Positions 26,660 to 35,082 are shown, counted from the first letter of the stretch. The stretch: DNA of 64,000 nucleotides from Paraburkholderia piptadeniae (GCF_900007165.1 NZ_CYGY02000046.1:62001-126000); one strand, 5' to 3'. Numbers and translations are program-made. Notes: generated by a model from the sequence alone, not told the origin.

Positions 26660-27508
26660 ATGAGCCGTTTCTCGTACGACGATTCGCCGCAAAGCGCGCA
26701 CGACTTCGACATCGAGTTGAAGCTGCTGCTGGAAGCGATCTATCTGAAGTATCAGCATGACTTCCGCCACTATTCGAAGTCTTCACTGCGGCGGCGGGTT
26801 GCGCTCGCGCTCGACGAGTTTAGCGTCAGGACGCTGTCGCAGTTGCAGGACAAGATCATGCGCAGCGAGACTGACTTCACGCAGCTCTTTCGCTTCCTGA
26901 CGGTGCAGGTCAGCGACATGTTCCGCGACCCGCCCTACTTTCTCGCGCTGCGCGACCACGTGCTGCCCGTGTTGCAGACCTATCCGTCGATCAAGGTGTG
27001 GGTGGCCGGTTGCAGCACGGGCGAGGAATTGTGGTCGCTCAAGATTCTCTTCGACGAAGCGGGCCTCACCGAGCGCACGCTCTTCTACGCGACCGACATC
27101 AATCCCGACGCGCTTTCGCGCGCCGAAGCGGGCATCTACGCGCTTGACCGGATCGCCGGCTTCACGCGCAACTATCTGGCTGCGGGCGGCAAGCGCTCGC
27201 TCGCCGACTACTATCACGCGGCGTATGGCAGCGCGCGCTTTGCGGGGTCGCTGAAAGAACGCGTGGTGTTTGCGGATCACAGCCTGTCCACCGACGAAGT
27301 CTTTCTCGAAGCCCATCTCGTGTCGTGCCGGAATGTGCTGATCTATTTCGATCGCGGCTTGCAGGACCGCGCGCTCGGCCTCTTCAGGGACACGCTGGTG
27401 CGGCGCGGCTTTCTCGGTCTGGGCAGCAAGGAGAGCTTGCGTTTTTCGAACCAGTACGATGCGTTCGACGAATTCTGCGATCGCGAGCGCATTTACCAGA
27501 AGCGTTAG
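26660..27508 (+). CDS. CheR-type protein-glutamate methyltransferase
   Basis: The protein has 282 residues. The N-terminal helical domain (LKLLLEAIYLKYQHDFRHYSKSSLRRRV) precedes a SAM-binding domain with VWVAGCSTGEELWSLKI, FYATDINPDALSRAEAG and LVSCRNVLIYFD. It methylates glutamates in classical chemoreceptors. None is encoded nearby, so the target is probably the adjacent kinase or a distant receptor. It begins 17 bases after the hybrid kinase. Confidence 0.9.
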   Translation: MSRFSYDDSPQSAHDFDIELKLLLEAIYLKYQHDFRHYSKSSLRRRVALALDEFSVRTLSQLQDKIMRSETDFTQLFRFLTVQVSDMFRDPPYFLALRDHVLPVLQTYPSIKVWVAGCSTGEELWSLKILFDEAGLTERTLFYATDINPDALSRAEAGIYALDRIAGFTRNYLAAGGKRSLADYYHAAYGSARFAGSLKERVVFADHSLSTDEVFLEAHLVSCRNVLIYFDRGLQDRALGLFRDTLVRRGFLGLGSKESLRFSNQYDAFDEFCDRERIYQKR

Positions 27509-27550
27509 CGTGTACACCGTCGCCGTCCAACTTCGATCTATCGACGCCGC

Positions 27551-28174
27551 ATGAACACATCTCGTCCGCCTTCCGCATTCAGCGCAACCGCGCCGACGGA
27601 TGCCCGCGCGTTCGACGCCGTCGCGATCGGCGCGTCGGCGGGCGGCATCGATGCGTTGAACGTGCTATTGCCCGCGCTGCCTGCCGGGTTCGGCGCGGCA
27701 ATTCTGATCGTCACGCATGTGCCCGCCGATGCGCCGAGCTATCTGCCCGAAGCATTCGGCTATCGCTGCGCGCTGCCCGTCATCGAGCCCGATGCAGGCG
27801 AGACGGTCTTGCCGGGACGCGTGCATCTCGCGCCGCCCGGCTATCACATGCTGGTCGAAGACGACGGCACCATCGCGCTGTCGCTCGATTCGACGGTGTG
27901 CTTTTCGCGGCCGTCGATCGACGTGCTGTTCGAATCCGCCGCGCACGTCTATCGCGAGCGGCTGCTCGGCATTCTGCTGTCGGGCGCCAACGACGACGGC
28001 GCGCACGGCCTCGAAATCATCCGCGCGATGGGCGGGCTCGCGTGGGTACAGGACCCCGATACGGCCGCCTCCACGCCGATGCCGCTCGCGGCCATCCAGC
28101 GCGGCGCGGCCGACGAAGTGCTTTCTCCAACCCTGATGGCCCGGCGACTTGCCGGTTTGCCAGCCACACACTAG
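27551..28174 (+). CDS. CheB-type methylesterase domain protein (no receiver)
   Basis: The protein has 207 residues and is just the CheB catalytic domain. The triad is Ser29 in AIGASAGG, His56 in IVTHVPAD and Asp149 in LSGANDDGAHG. There is no N-terminal receiver domain, so it is not regulated by phosphorylation in cis. It pairs with the CheR gene 42 bases upstream and is followed by a receiver-kinase fusion 9 bases downstream. Confidence 0.9.
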   Translation: MNTSRPPSAFSATAPTDARAFDAVAIGASAGGIDALNVLLPALPAGFGAAILIVTHVPADAPSYLPEAFGYRCALPVIEPDAGETVLPGRVHLAPPGYHMLVEDDGTIALSLDSTVCFSRPSIDVLFESAAHVYRERLLGILLSGANDDGAHGLEIIRAMGGLAWVQDPDTAASTPMPLAAIQRGAADEVLSPTLMARRLAGLPATH

Positions 28175-28183
28175 AACGATGAC

Positions 28184-29296
28184 ATGACGAATTCACCCGT
28201 CAACATTCTGATCGTCGACGACATCGCCCATAACATCACGGCGCTCGAAGCGTTGCTCGCGCGTCCGGGCGTCGAGCTGCTGGTCGCGAACTCGGGAACG
28301 GCCGCGCTCGATCTGCTGCTCAAGCACGAAGCCGCGCTCGCGATTCTCGACGTCAACATGCCCGGCATGAACGGCTTCGAGCTCGCGTCGCTGATGCGCG
28401 GCAGTCCGCGCACGTCGCACGTGCCCATCATCTTCCTGACGGCCACGGCCGAAGACGCATCGCGCACGTTCCGCGGCTACGAAGCGGGCGCCGTCGATTT
28501 CCTGCACAAGCCATTCGATCCGCGCATCCTGCAATCGAAGGTCGATGTGTTCGTGCAACTGGAGCAGCACAAGCGGCAGCTTGCCGATCAGCTGCTGACC
28601 ACGCGCCAGCTGCTCGAAGCAAACGAAATGCTGATGGCCGTGCTCGGCCACGATCTGCGCACGCCGCTGGGCACGGTGCTCGCGTCGGCGGAATATCTGG
28701 CGCGCAATGCGCCCGACGAGCAGTCCGCCACGGTCGCGGGCCGCATCAAGAGCAGTTCGATGCGGATGTCGCGGATGGTGCATCAGCTGCTCAATCTCGC
28801 GCGCCTGCAAGGCGGACGCATGCAGCTTCAACCGCGCGCGGCCGAACTGACAGCGCTGTGCCGGGGTGTGATCGAGGAGTTCGCGACACACGAGCGTGCC
28901 GGCCAGATCACGCTGAACGCACGCGGCAATTCGACGGGAAGCTGGGACACCGATCTGCTTTGGCAGGCTATTTCGAATCTGATCAGCAACGCGTTGCATC
29001 ACGGCGACGACGACAGCGCGATTGCCGTCGACGTCGACGGCGAAGCGCCGAACTGGATCAAGCTGACGATCAGCAATCGCGGCGTGATTCCCGCGGGCGT
29101 GCTGCCGCATCTGTTCGAGGCATTCGGCTCGAACGGCGTCGGCGAACGGTCGCGCGAAGGCCTCGGGCTCGGGCTGCACATCGTCCACAAGATCGTGCAC
29201 ATGCATGGCGGCAAGGTGACGGGCAAGTCGGATGAAATCGTCGGCACGGTGTTCTCGCTCGACCTGCCGCGCGTTGCGCAAAGCTGGGTGCGTTGA
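28184..29296 (+). CDS. receiver-histidine kinase fusion
   Basis: The protein has 370 residues. An N-terminal receiver (phosphoacceptor Asp56 in AILDVNMPGMNG, Lys109 in FLHKPFD) is followed by a short helix. HisKA has His156 in VLGHDLRTPLG. The HATPase shows NLISNALHHG and a degenerate G1 (SNRGVIPAG in place of DxGxG), then GLGLGLHIVHKI. There are no membrane segments. Receiver-first kinases often relay signal from another kinase, here probably the three-receiver kinase of the same cluster. Confidence 0.9.
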   Translation: MTNSPVNILIVDDIAHNITALEALLARPGVELLVANSGTAALDLLLKHEAALAILDVNMPGMNGFELASLMRGSPRTSHVPIIFLTATAEDASRTFRGYEAGAVDFLHKPFDPRILQSKVDVFVQLEQHKRQLADQLLTTRQLLEANEMLMAVLGHDLRTPLGTVLASAEYLARNAPDEQSATVAGRIKSSSMRMSRMVHQLLNLARLQGGRMQLQPRAAELTALCRGVIEEFATHERAGQITLNARGNSTGSWDTDLLWQAISNLISNALHHGDDDSAIAVDVDGEAPNWIKLTISNRGVIPAGVLPHLFEAFGSNGVGERSREGLGLGLHIVHKIVHMHGGKVTGKSDEIVGTVFSLDLPRVAQSWVR

Positions 29297-29493
29297 ACGC
29301 TGCGCTCGCGCATCGTGCCGCGCCGCGCGGCTTTCGAAATCGTTCCTCTTGCACTGGCGAACGGCTTGCTGCCTTGTGCGGCGCGGGCAGGCGTCCGCGC
29401 CCCGTTTTACGTGCATTGCGTCGTCTGTTGTGGCATGTGTTGCGCACCGCACGATCATCGCTGTCTGTAACAACGGCCTGGCTGAAACCGCAC

Positions 29494-29499
29494 TACAAT
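29494..29499 (+). promoter_or_regulatory. possible -10 box upstream of the DUF2242 lipoprotein gene
   Basis: TACAAT lies 40 bases before the start codon. No acceptable -35 is found 16-18 bases upstream, so the call rests on the -10 alone. Confidence 0.3.
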
Positions 29500-29538
29500 G
29501 CTTGCCGTCCGACGTCTCGTAGTCCGCTTTTTTCGCCC

Positions 29539-30387
29539 ATGTCCAGCCGCCCGTCCCGAGTCGCTCTCGCTCTAACCCTGCCCGCGCTTGCCGTGCTCGC
29601 CGCGTGTTCGACGCCGCCCAAAGCGAAGCTTCAGGAAGACTTCGTCGACGGCAGCGCAAGCCCCTATACCCGCACGTTCCAGGTGGGAAGCACGGAAGCC
29701 TGCGAAGGCGCGCGCCGCGCGCTGTTGAGCCAGGGCTACATGACGACGCTGGTGCGCCCCGATACCGTCGACGCGACCAAGAACTTCCAGCCCGCCAGCG
29801 ACTCGCATTTCACCGTCGAATTTCATATCGTCTGCACGGCGGGCGACGATGCGACGAACAGCAGCATCGTCTATGCGAACGCGGTGCAGAACGGCTATGC
29901 GCTGAAGAAGAGCGATACGTCGGCGAGCGTGGGGTTGAGCGTGCTCGGCTCGCTGTCGCTGCCGATCCGCTCGAACAGCGACGCGATGGTGAAGATCTCC
30001 AGCGAGACGATTCAGTCGGGCAAGTTCTATAACGGCTTCTTCGATCTCGTCGGCCACTATCTTGCCAACGTGGTGCGCAGTTCGCCCGTGCCCGGCGATA
30101 CCATCAGCGCCACGCCGCTGCCGATGGCCCCCGCTGCGCCCGCGCTCGTCGTCACGCCGATGCCCGCGACGCCGGGCGGCAACGCGGCGCCCGTCATCAC
30201 GCCTGCGACGCAAGCGCCAGCGGCAGCAACTGCAACACCCGCAGCGCCCGTTGCGGCTCCCATCGCACCCATGACACCCCTTGTCCCCGCCGTCCCGATG
30301 ATGCCCATGCACGAAACGACGGCACTCGGCAGCACGCCCGCGATTGCAGCGTCGCCGGCATCGGACGCAGCCGCGTCGACGCAGTAG
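29539..30387 (+). CDS. DUF2242-like lipoprotein
   Basis: The protein has 282 residues. A lipoprotein signal peptide ends in the lipobox LAACS, with lipidated Cys23. The body (SPYTRTFQVGSTEACEGARRALLSQGYM) matches what I remember of the Burkholderia DUF2242 family. The last 100 residues are an Ala/Pro/Thr/Met low-complexity tail (PMPATPGGNAAPVITPATQA) that may span to the cell wall. The function is unknown. A perfect 12-bp terminator hairpin follows. Confidence 0.85.
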   Translation: MSSRPSRVALALTLPALAVLAACSTPPKAKLQEDFVDGSASPYTRTFQVGSTEACEGARRALLSQGYMTTLVRPDTVDATKNFQPASDSHFTVEFHIVCTAGDDATNSSIVYANAVQNGYALKKSDTSASVGLSVLGSLSLPIRSNSDAMVKISSETIQSGKFYNGFFDLVGHYLANVVRSSPVPGDTISATPLPMAPAAPALVVTPMPATPGGNAAPVITPATQAPAAATATPAAPVAAPIAPMTPLVPAVPMMPMHETTALGSTPAIAASPASDAAASTQ

Positions 30388-30422
30388 CCGCAAGCGCGCC
30401 TTCGCTGCATAAGTCCGAATCG

Positions 30423-30450
30423 AAAATCGCCGCGGCCACGCGGCGATTTT
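30423..30450 (+). terminator. strong intrinsic terminator
   Basis: AAAATCGCCGCG (30423-30434) and CGCGGCGATTTT (30439-30450) form a perfect 12-bp stem with loop GCCA. The A and T arms allow termination from either direction. Confidence 0.88.
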
Positions 30451-30847
30451 GTTTCCGATGGCTCGCCTAAGGAAACGATCGCGCATGGCGTTTCACCTTG
30501 CGACACACTAACGTCACCCTTTGAAGAATCGCCCATCGTCACGGGTCTCTTCGACGCTATTCACGCGACTGTTTTTCGCAACTTCCGCGCATTTCTGATA
30601 TTGGTTGAAGCAGCGCGGCTGTCGGGTTTCCGTACGTCTCCACACCCGAACATCCTTCGCTGATGTACCACTTCGATCGACTGTTCCCGATCGTCATGCC
30701 AAAGCCACGAGGGTCGAGCGCTTGAGATCAGGAGGACCGCACGCGTGATCGCGAATGCACGCCGCGATGCGCGACGTGTCGCGGGATGCGCGAGATCGCG
30801 CGTGCAAATGTGCATTTCCCTCAATGCTTCATACACGGAGAACGACA
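30451..30847. other. intergenic, no gene identified
   Basis: About 400 bases between the terminator and the SYLF-domain gene. Short frames on both strands lack family features. It should hold the promoter of the downstream lipoprotein gene, but I find no convincing -35/-10 pair. Confidence 0.35.
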
Positions 30848-31435
30848 ATGCAAAGAAGACACTTCGTAACAGCAAGTGTTGCTGCCCTCGCGTACGGCGG
30901 TCTGATGCTGTCGGGTTGCAGCACCACCACGAGTAGCGGGGAATCGGCCGCTACGGACATGTCCAAGCGCCAGTCGATCGATGCGAGCGTCGACGGCACG
31001 ATGGCGAAGCTCTATACGAGCGTGCAGGGCTCGCGCGAACTGGTGGCGAAGGCGCGCGGCGTGCTCGTGTTTCCTTCCGTGCTGCAGGTCGGGTTCGTCG
31101 TCGGCGGGCAATATGGCGAGGGTGCGCTGCGCGTCGGCGGCAGCACGGCGGGCTACTACAGCACGATCTCCGGATCGTTCGGCCTCACGGCGGGCGCGCA
31201 GTCGAAGGCGCTCATCTTCCTGTTCATGACACAGGATGCGCTGGACACATTCCAGAACTCGAAGGGCTGGTCCGCGGGCGCGGATGCATCGGTGGCGCTC
31301 ATCAAGGTGGGGGCGAATGGCGCAATCGATACCTCGACGGCGACTGCGCCCGTCGAAGCCATCGTGATGACGAACTCGGGGCTGATGGGCGACGTGTCGC
31401 TCGCGGGCACCAAGGTCTCGAAGCTGACGATCTGA
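30848..31435 (+). CDS. SYLF/YSC84-domain lipoprotein
   Basis: The protein has 195 residues. The signal peptide ends in lipobox LSGCS. The rest is a SYLF (YSC84) lipid-binding domain: KARGVLVFPSVLQVGFVVGGQYGEG, YYSTISGSFGLTAGAQSKALI, and a C-terminal ...VSLAGTKVSKL. It is probably anchored to the outer or inner membrane and binds phosphoinositide-like or other lipids; the bacterial role is unclear. The ATG at 30848 has GGAG upstream. Confidence 0.88.
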   Translation: MQRRHFVTASVAALAYGGLMLSGCSTTTSSGESAATDMSKRQSIDASVDGTMAKLYTSVQGSRELVAKARGVLVFPSVLQVGFVVGGQYGEGALRVGGSTAGYYSTISGSFGLTAGAQSKALIFLFMTQDALDTFQNSKGWSAGADASVALIKVGANGAIDTSTATAPVEAIVMTNSGLMGDVSLAGTKVSKLTI

Positions 31436-31445
31436 ACGGCTGGAT

Positions 31446-31482
31446 GCGCGCGCCGCGGGCTGTTGGTGCGCAGCGGCGCGCG
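31446..31482 (+). terminator. possible terminator after the SYLF gene
   Basis: GCGCGCCGC (31448-31456) pairs with GCGGCGCGC (31473-31481) around a 16-base loop, 10 bases after the stop. It lacks a T tract, so it is only a candidate. It lies in the short convergent gap to the AraC-type gene. Confidence 0.35.
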
Positions 31483-31510
31483 TGAATATCGATGACGTGA
31501 TGGCGGGCCA

Positions 31511-32449
31511 TCACTCGATCCCCCGCGTCATCCGTTGAATCGCCTGCGGCGGCTGGCCATACGCACGCAAGAACGCTCGGCGCATGCGCTCGCGATCGCC
31601 GAAGCCCGTGTCGCGCGCGACCACATCGACGCCATGCCGTCCCGTCTCGAGCATCAGGCGCGCCGCCTCGACGCGCAAGCGCTCGACCGCTTTAGCCGGC
31701 GTCTGCCCCGTTTCCTCCCTGAATGCGCGCGTGAACTGACGCGGGCTCAGATGCGCGGCGTCCGCGAGCTGCTCGACGGAAAGCGGTGTGTGCAGATTGC
31801 GCCTCGCGTACGAGAGCGCCGTCTGGATGCGGTCGGACTTCGGCTCCAGTTCCAGCAGCGCGGAGAACTGCGATTGCCCGCCCGCGCGCCGGTGATACAG
31901 CACCAGCTTGCGCGCGACATGACGCGCAAGCTCGACGCCCGCGTCCTTTTCGACGAACGCGAGCGCGAGGTCGAAGCACGCCGTCATGCCCGCCGACGTC
32001 CACACGTCGTTGTCGATGATGAAGATGCGGTCCTCTTCGACTTTCACCGCGGGGTAACGCTTGCGCAGGTCGTCCGCGTAGAACCAGTGCGTCGTGGCGC
32101 GCCGCCCGTCGAGCAGCCCGGCCTCGGCCAGATGGAACGCGCCCGTGCACGCCGCCGCGACGCGCCGCGCGGACGGTGCCACGCGCTTCAGAAACTCGAT
32201 CAGCGACGGCGTCGACGGCAGCAGGTCGTTGTCGCCGACGATCAGAATCGTGTCGAAGCGGCTGTCGTCGAAAGGCTCGGTCGTCACCGTAAAGCCCGAC
32301 GAGCAGGGCACCGGCCCGCCGCGCTCGGAGAGCAGCACGAACTCGTACAACGGCTCGCTCACCTCGCGGTTGGTGAACTCGAACACCGTCGTCATGCCCA
32401 GATTCATCACCTGAAAACCGGGGAACAGAACGATTCCGACGCGCAGCAT
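31511..32449 (-). CDS. GlxA-type AraC regulator (DJ-1/PfpI domain + AraC HTH)
   Basis: The protein has 312 residues. The N-terminal DJ-1/PfpI domain (about 1-170) has LRVGIVLFPGFQVMNLG and the elbow VAAACTGAFHLAEAGLLDG. The C-terminal AraC domain carries two HTH motifs: LSVEQLADAAHLSPRQFTRAF and VDVVARDTGFGDRERMRRAF. Such proteins activate amine or amino-acid catabolism genes. The start at 32449 has GGAG 8 bases upstream. It is divergent from the SDR at 32579 and a likely regulator of it. Confidence 0.92.
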   Translation of the reverse strand: MLRVGIVLFPGFQVMNLGMTTVFEFTNREVSEPLYEFVLLSERGGPVPCSSGFTVTTEPFDDSRFDTILIVGDNDLLPSTPSLIEFLKRVAPSARRVAAACTGAFHLAEAGLLDGRRATTHWFYADDLRKRYPAVKVEEDRIFIIDNDVWTSAGMTACFDLALAFVEKDAGVELARHVARKLVLYHRRAGGQSQFSALLELEPKSDRIQTALSYARRNLHTPLSVEQLADAAHLSPRQFTRAFREETGQTPAKAVERLRVEAARLMLETGRHGVDVVARDTGFGDRERMRRAFLRAYGQPPQAIQRMTRGIE

Positions 32450-32578
32450 GGCTTGACTCCAGCGATGTCCTAAAAAGTGGCATCTATGACATTGAGGCCA
32501 TGTGAGTATGCACCTAATCTTGCCGACATGCAGCCGACGCGACGTCGAACCTGCTTCCCCATCCTCAGGAGCATTGTT

Positions 32579-33403
32579 ATGTCGAATTCTTCGAATCCGG
32601 ATTCTTTGAACCCAAGCCTCGGCACGGCCGTTGTCACGGGCGCCTCGTCGGGCATCGGCGCCGTGTACGCGGACCGCCTCGCGCGCCGCGGCTACGATCT
32701 GATCGTCGTCGCCCGCAACCGGGCGCGTCTCGAACACCTGGCCCAGCGCATCACGAACGACACCGGCCGCTCGGTCGAAATCATCACCGCCGACCTCAAC
32801 GACGACGCCGACATCCGTCGCGTCGAGAACGTGCTGCGCACCGACGCGAGCATCACCACGCTGGTGAACAACGCGGGCTTTGGCGCGGCCGCACCGCTGC
32901 TGGACACGGACGTCGATACGATGGAATCGATGATCAAGCTGAACGTCGTCGCGCTGACGCGGCTCACCTACGCGATCGCGCCCGCGTTGGTCGCGCGTGG
33001 CGGCGGAAACATCATCAACATCGCGTCGATCGTGGCGATTGCGCCGGAGATCCTGAACGGCGTCTATGGCGGCACGAAGGCGTTCGTGCTCGCGTTCACG
33101 CAATCGCTGCACCACGAACTGGCGAGCAAGGGTGTCAAGGTGCAAGCCGTGATGCCCGGCGCGACGCGCACCGAGTTCTTCGATGTCGCGGGCGTGCCCA
33201 TCGGGATGCTCGAAGAGCAAGGCATCGTGATGTCGGCGGAACAGATGGTGGATGCGTCGCTCGTCGGCTTCGACCGTGGCGAACTGGCGACGATCCCGTC
33301 GCTGCCTGACTACGCCGACTGGCAGGCGTTCGAATCGGCCCGCGCGGCGCTCGGGCCAAACCTGTCGCGCAGCGTGCCCGCTGAGCGGTTCAAAGTGGCT
33401 TGA
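32579..33403 (+). CDS. SDR-family oxidoreductase
   Basis: The protein has 274 residues. It has TGASSGIG near residues 20-27 and NNAGFG. The Ser in NIASIVAIAPEILNGVYGGTKAF leads to Y-GGT-K, an intact Ser-Tyr-Lys active site. Its pattern (LARRGYDLIVVARNRARLEHLA) resembles the DltE/YqjQ-like classical SDRs. It is transcribed divergently from the GlxA-type regulator with a 129-base shared promoter region. The start is supported by CAGGAG. The substrate is unknown. Confidence 0.9.
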   Translation: MSNSSNPDSLNPSLGTAVVTGASSGIGAVYADRLARRGYDLIVVARNRARLEHLAQRITNDTGRSVEIITADLNDDADIRRVENVLRTDASITTLVNNAGFGAAAPLLDTDVDTMESMIKLNVVALTRLTYAIAPALVARGGGNIINIASIVAIAPEILNGVYGGTKAFVLAFTQSLHHELASKGVKVQAVMPGATRTEFFDVAGVPIGMLEEQGIVMSAEQMVDASLVGFDRGELATIPSLPDYADWQAFESARAALGPNLSRSVPAERFKVA

Positions 33404-33510
33404 CGCAGTGCCGCGGCACGCGGCGCGAGTCTTTAATCGCGCTGCGTGCCGCGTCCCCCGCACGGCGAGTTAATGCGCCTAAACACTCGCGCCCCGGGAT
33501 TCGGCAACCT

Positions 33511-33767
33511 CGCCCGGCAATCGTCGCGACGGTCCAAGGGCTGTTCGAGTCGCTGCATCTCGTGAGCGAAACGGATTGCCTGTCGCTGGAAGCATCGGTG
33601 GTCACGAAGCACGGGCCGTTTGCACGCGTGCTGACGACGATCGACGTGCGCGAGCGAGCAGCAAGTGTGCATGCTGCAGCGCGCCGCTCACGCCCGCCGC
33701 GCAGGAACTCGCGACGTGGATCGCGTCGTACACGCGCACCGTGCGCGTGCGGAACAGGCACGCGTGA
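33511..33767 (+). pseudogene. remnant of a LysR-family regulator C-terminus
   Basis: One frame reads VATVQGLFESLHLVSETDCL and on to TKHGPFARVLTTIDVRE, like the effector-domain end of LysR proteins. The homology then continues in another frame as APLTPAAQELATWIASY, the usual LysR closing helix. There is no N-terminal HTH and at least one frameshift, so this is a decayed fragment. It follows the SDR gene by about 100 bases. The identification is by eye and tentative. Confidence 0.5.
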
Positions 33768-33790
33768 TTCGCTTCGAAAGCGCCGCGAAG

Positions 33791-33809
33791 CTCCCGTAAA
33801 TCCTCACCT
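33791..33809 (+). repeat. dispersed CTCCCG..CTCACC element, copy 1
   Basis: CTCCCGTAAATCCTCACCT. It lies between the LysR remnant and the HD-domain gene. It matches the other copies at CTCCCG, a 5-base variable core and CTCACC. Confidence 0.5.
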
Positions 33810-33876
33810 GACGCGCCATCGGCGGACGTTGGCAGAAAACCGCGCGCGGTTGGCAGCATCGCGCGTATCAATGCTT

Positions 33877-33905
33877 TTGCCGCGCACAAGGGCTCTCCCT
33901 ACACT
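33877..33905 (+). promoter_or_regulatory. predicted sigma-70 promoter of the HD-domain gene
   Basis: TTGCCG (33877-33882) and TACACT (33900-33905) are exactly 17 bases apart, 71 bases before the start codon at 33977. Confidence 0.5.
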
Positions 33906-33976
33906 TTGGTCACACGCCGCTCGCTCGCATCGGCAAAGCGAACGGCCACCGCCGATCACGTTCTGGAGAACCCGAA

Positions 33977-34666
33977 ATGAGCGAAATCATTGCAGGCATC
34001 AAGATCCCCGACAGCAAGATGGCGCGCGAAGCGACGCAGCTCGTGCGCGACACCGAAACCGATCTGCTCTATCACCATTCGCGCCGCGTGTTTCTGTTCG
34101 GCGCGCTGACGGGCGAGCGCAAGCAGCTGAAGTACGACCCGGAACTGCTGTATATCGGCGCGATGTTTCATGACATGGGCCTGATGGAGAAGTACAGCAG
34201 CAAGCACGATCGCTTCGAAGTCGACGGCGCGAACACTGCGCGCAATTTCCTGCAAGGCTATGGCATCGACGAAAACGACATCGACATGGTGTGGGACGCG
34301 ATCGCGCTGCATACGACCCCGGGCATTCCCCAGTACAAGAAACCCGTGGTCGCGCTGGTGACGGCAGGCGTCGAGATGGATGTGCTGGGTCTCGCGTACG
34401 ACGAGTTCTCGTCCGAGGACCGCAAGCTGGTCGTGGCGGCGCATCCGCGCGGCGAGAGCTTCAAGGAGAACATCATCGAAGCATTCGCGAACGGCACGAA
34501 GCACAAGCCGCTGACGACGTTCGGCAACGTGAAGGCCGATGTGCTTGCGCTGAAAGACCCGGAATACAAGCGCCTGAACTTCTGCAGCATCATCCTGGGC
34601 TCGGCGTGGAACGACTCGAACGTGCAGGTCGGCGCGTGCCGCAATCCGGCGCATAACCATGCCTAA
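33977..34666 (+). CDS. HD-domain protein, cyanamide hydratase-like
   Basis: The protein has 229 residues. The HD metal site is visible: H34 in LLYHHSRRVFLFG, H65-D66 in LYIGAMFHDMGL, and a later Asp in the ENDIDMVWDAIALHTT region. The arrangement LLYHHSRRVFLFG...ELLYIGAMFHDMGLM strongly resembles the Ddi2/cyanamide-hydratase group of HD proteins, which hydrate small nitriles, rather than nucleotide phosphohydrolases. It is transcribed alone with its own promoter and a strong terminator. The assignment to that subgroup is by motif only. Confidence 0.85.
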   Translation: MSEIIAGIKIPDSKMAREATQLVRDTETDLLYHHSRRVFLFGALTGERKQLKYDPELLYIGAMFHDMGLMEKYSSKHDRFEVDGANTARNFLQGYGIDENDIDMVWDAIALHTTPGIPQYKKPVVALVTAGVEMDVLGLAYDEFSSEDRKLVVAAHPRGESFKENIIEAFANGTKHKPLTTFGNVKADVLALKDPEYKRLNFCSIILGSAWNDSNVQVGACRNPAHNHA

Positions 34667-34762
34667 GCGCGTGCCGGCAGCTTAAGCACGAAAGACCGCT
34701 CTCTCCTCGTCAAGGTCTGTTGACGATCAAGCCGCTTGCAGTCTCCGCTCAAGCGTGCGTTT

Positions 34763-34796
34763 GAATCCGCGTTCGTGCGAGCGCGGATTCTTTTTT
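34763..34796 (+). terminator. intrinsic terminator after the HD-domain gene
   Basis: GAATCCGCG (34763-34771) and CGCGGATTC (34782-34790) form a 9-bp stem followed immediately by six T residues (34791-34796). Confidence 0.88.
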
Positions 34797-34833
34797 CGCG
34801 CGATCACTTCGCGTTTCGCGCGACCGCTTCGCG
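34794..34833. repeat. 20-bp tandem direct repeat
   Basis: TTTCGCGCGATCACTTCGCG (34794-34813) is followed directly by TTTCGCGCGACCGCTTCGCG (34814-34833), with two differences. It begins inside the terminator T run. Confidence 0.7.
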
Positions 34834-34863
34834 CGAGTGGCCGCCGGTGGATTTAACAGCGAG

Positions 34864-34965
34864 CTAGCGGCTCTTCGCCGCCTTCACAAGACTCTCCGAC
34901 AGCTTGTCGAAGTGCTTGAGCGCCGCCTGTGTGAGTTCGATCTGCTTGCGGCGCGTGTCTTCTAA
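34864..34965 (-). pseudogene. orphan 33-residue C-terminal gene tail
   Basis: A minus-strand frame encodes LEDTRRKQIELTQAALKHFD, then KLSESLVKAAKSR and a stop. It looks like a helical protein C-terminus, with well-behaved codon use. There is no start codon or ribosome site, and coherence is lost upstream of 34965. It is probably the tail of a deleted gene. The family was not recognised; a phasin-like or DNA-binding coiled-coil tail are possibilities. Confidence 0.35.
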
Positions 34966-35082
34966 TCCATAACTATGAGAAGCCGATCGCGTAAACCGGA
35001 TTGCGCCATTTCGTGTGCGTTCATGCGCTCTGCTTCGACGTTTTGCAAAGGCTCCGAAGGCCCGAAAAGGAACGGGCCAACG

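Larger units (their letters stand above)
34667..35082. other. intergenic region with terminator, repeat and gene tail
   Basis: This 416-base region holds the HD-gene terminator (34763-34796), the tandem repeat (34794-34833) and the orphan tail (34864-34965). The rest, 34966-35082, shows nothing recognisable. The mix suggests a past deletion or rearrangement point. Confidence 0.45.

Noticed and set aside
23079..26786. 1235-codon minus-strand open frame opposite the hybrid kinase
   Set aside because: It is the antisense shadow of a high-GC gene; its translation is Arg/His/Glu-rich low-complexity without domains, while the plus strand shows complete kinase and receiver motifs.
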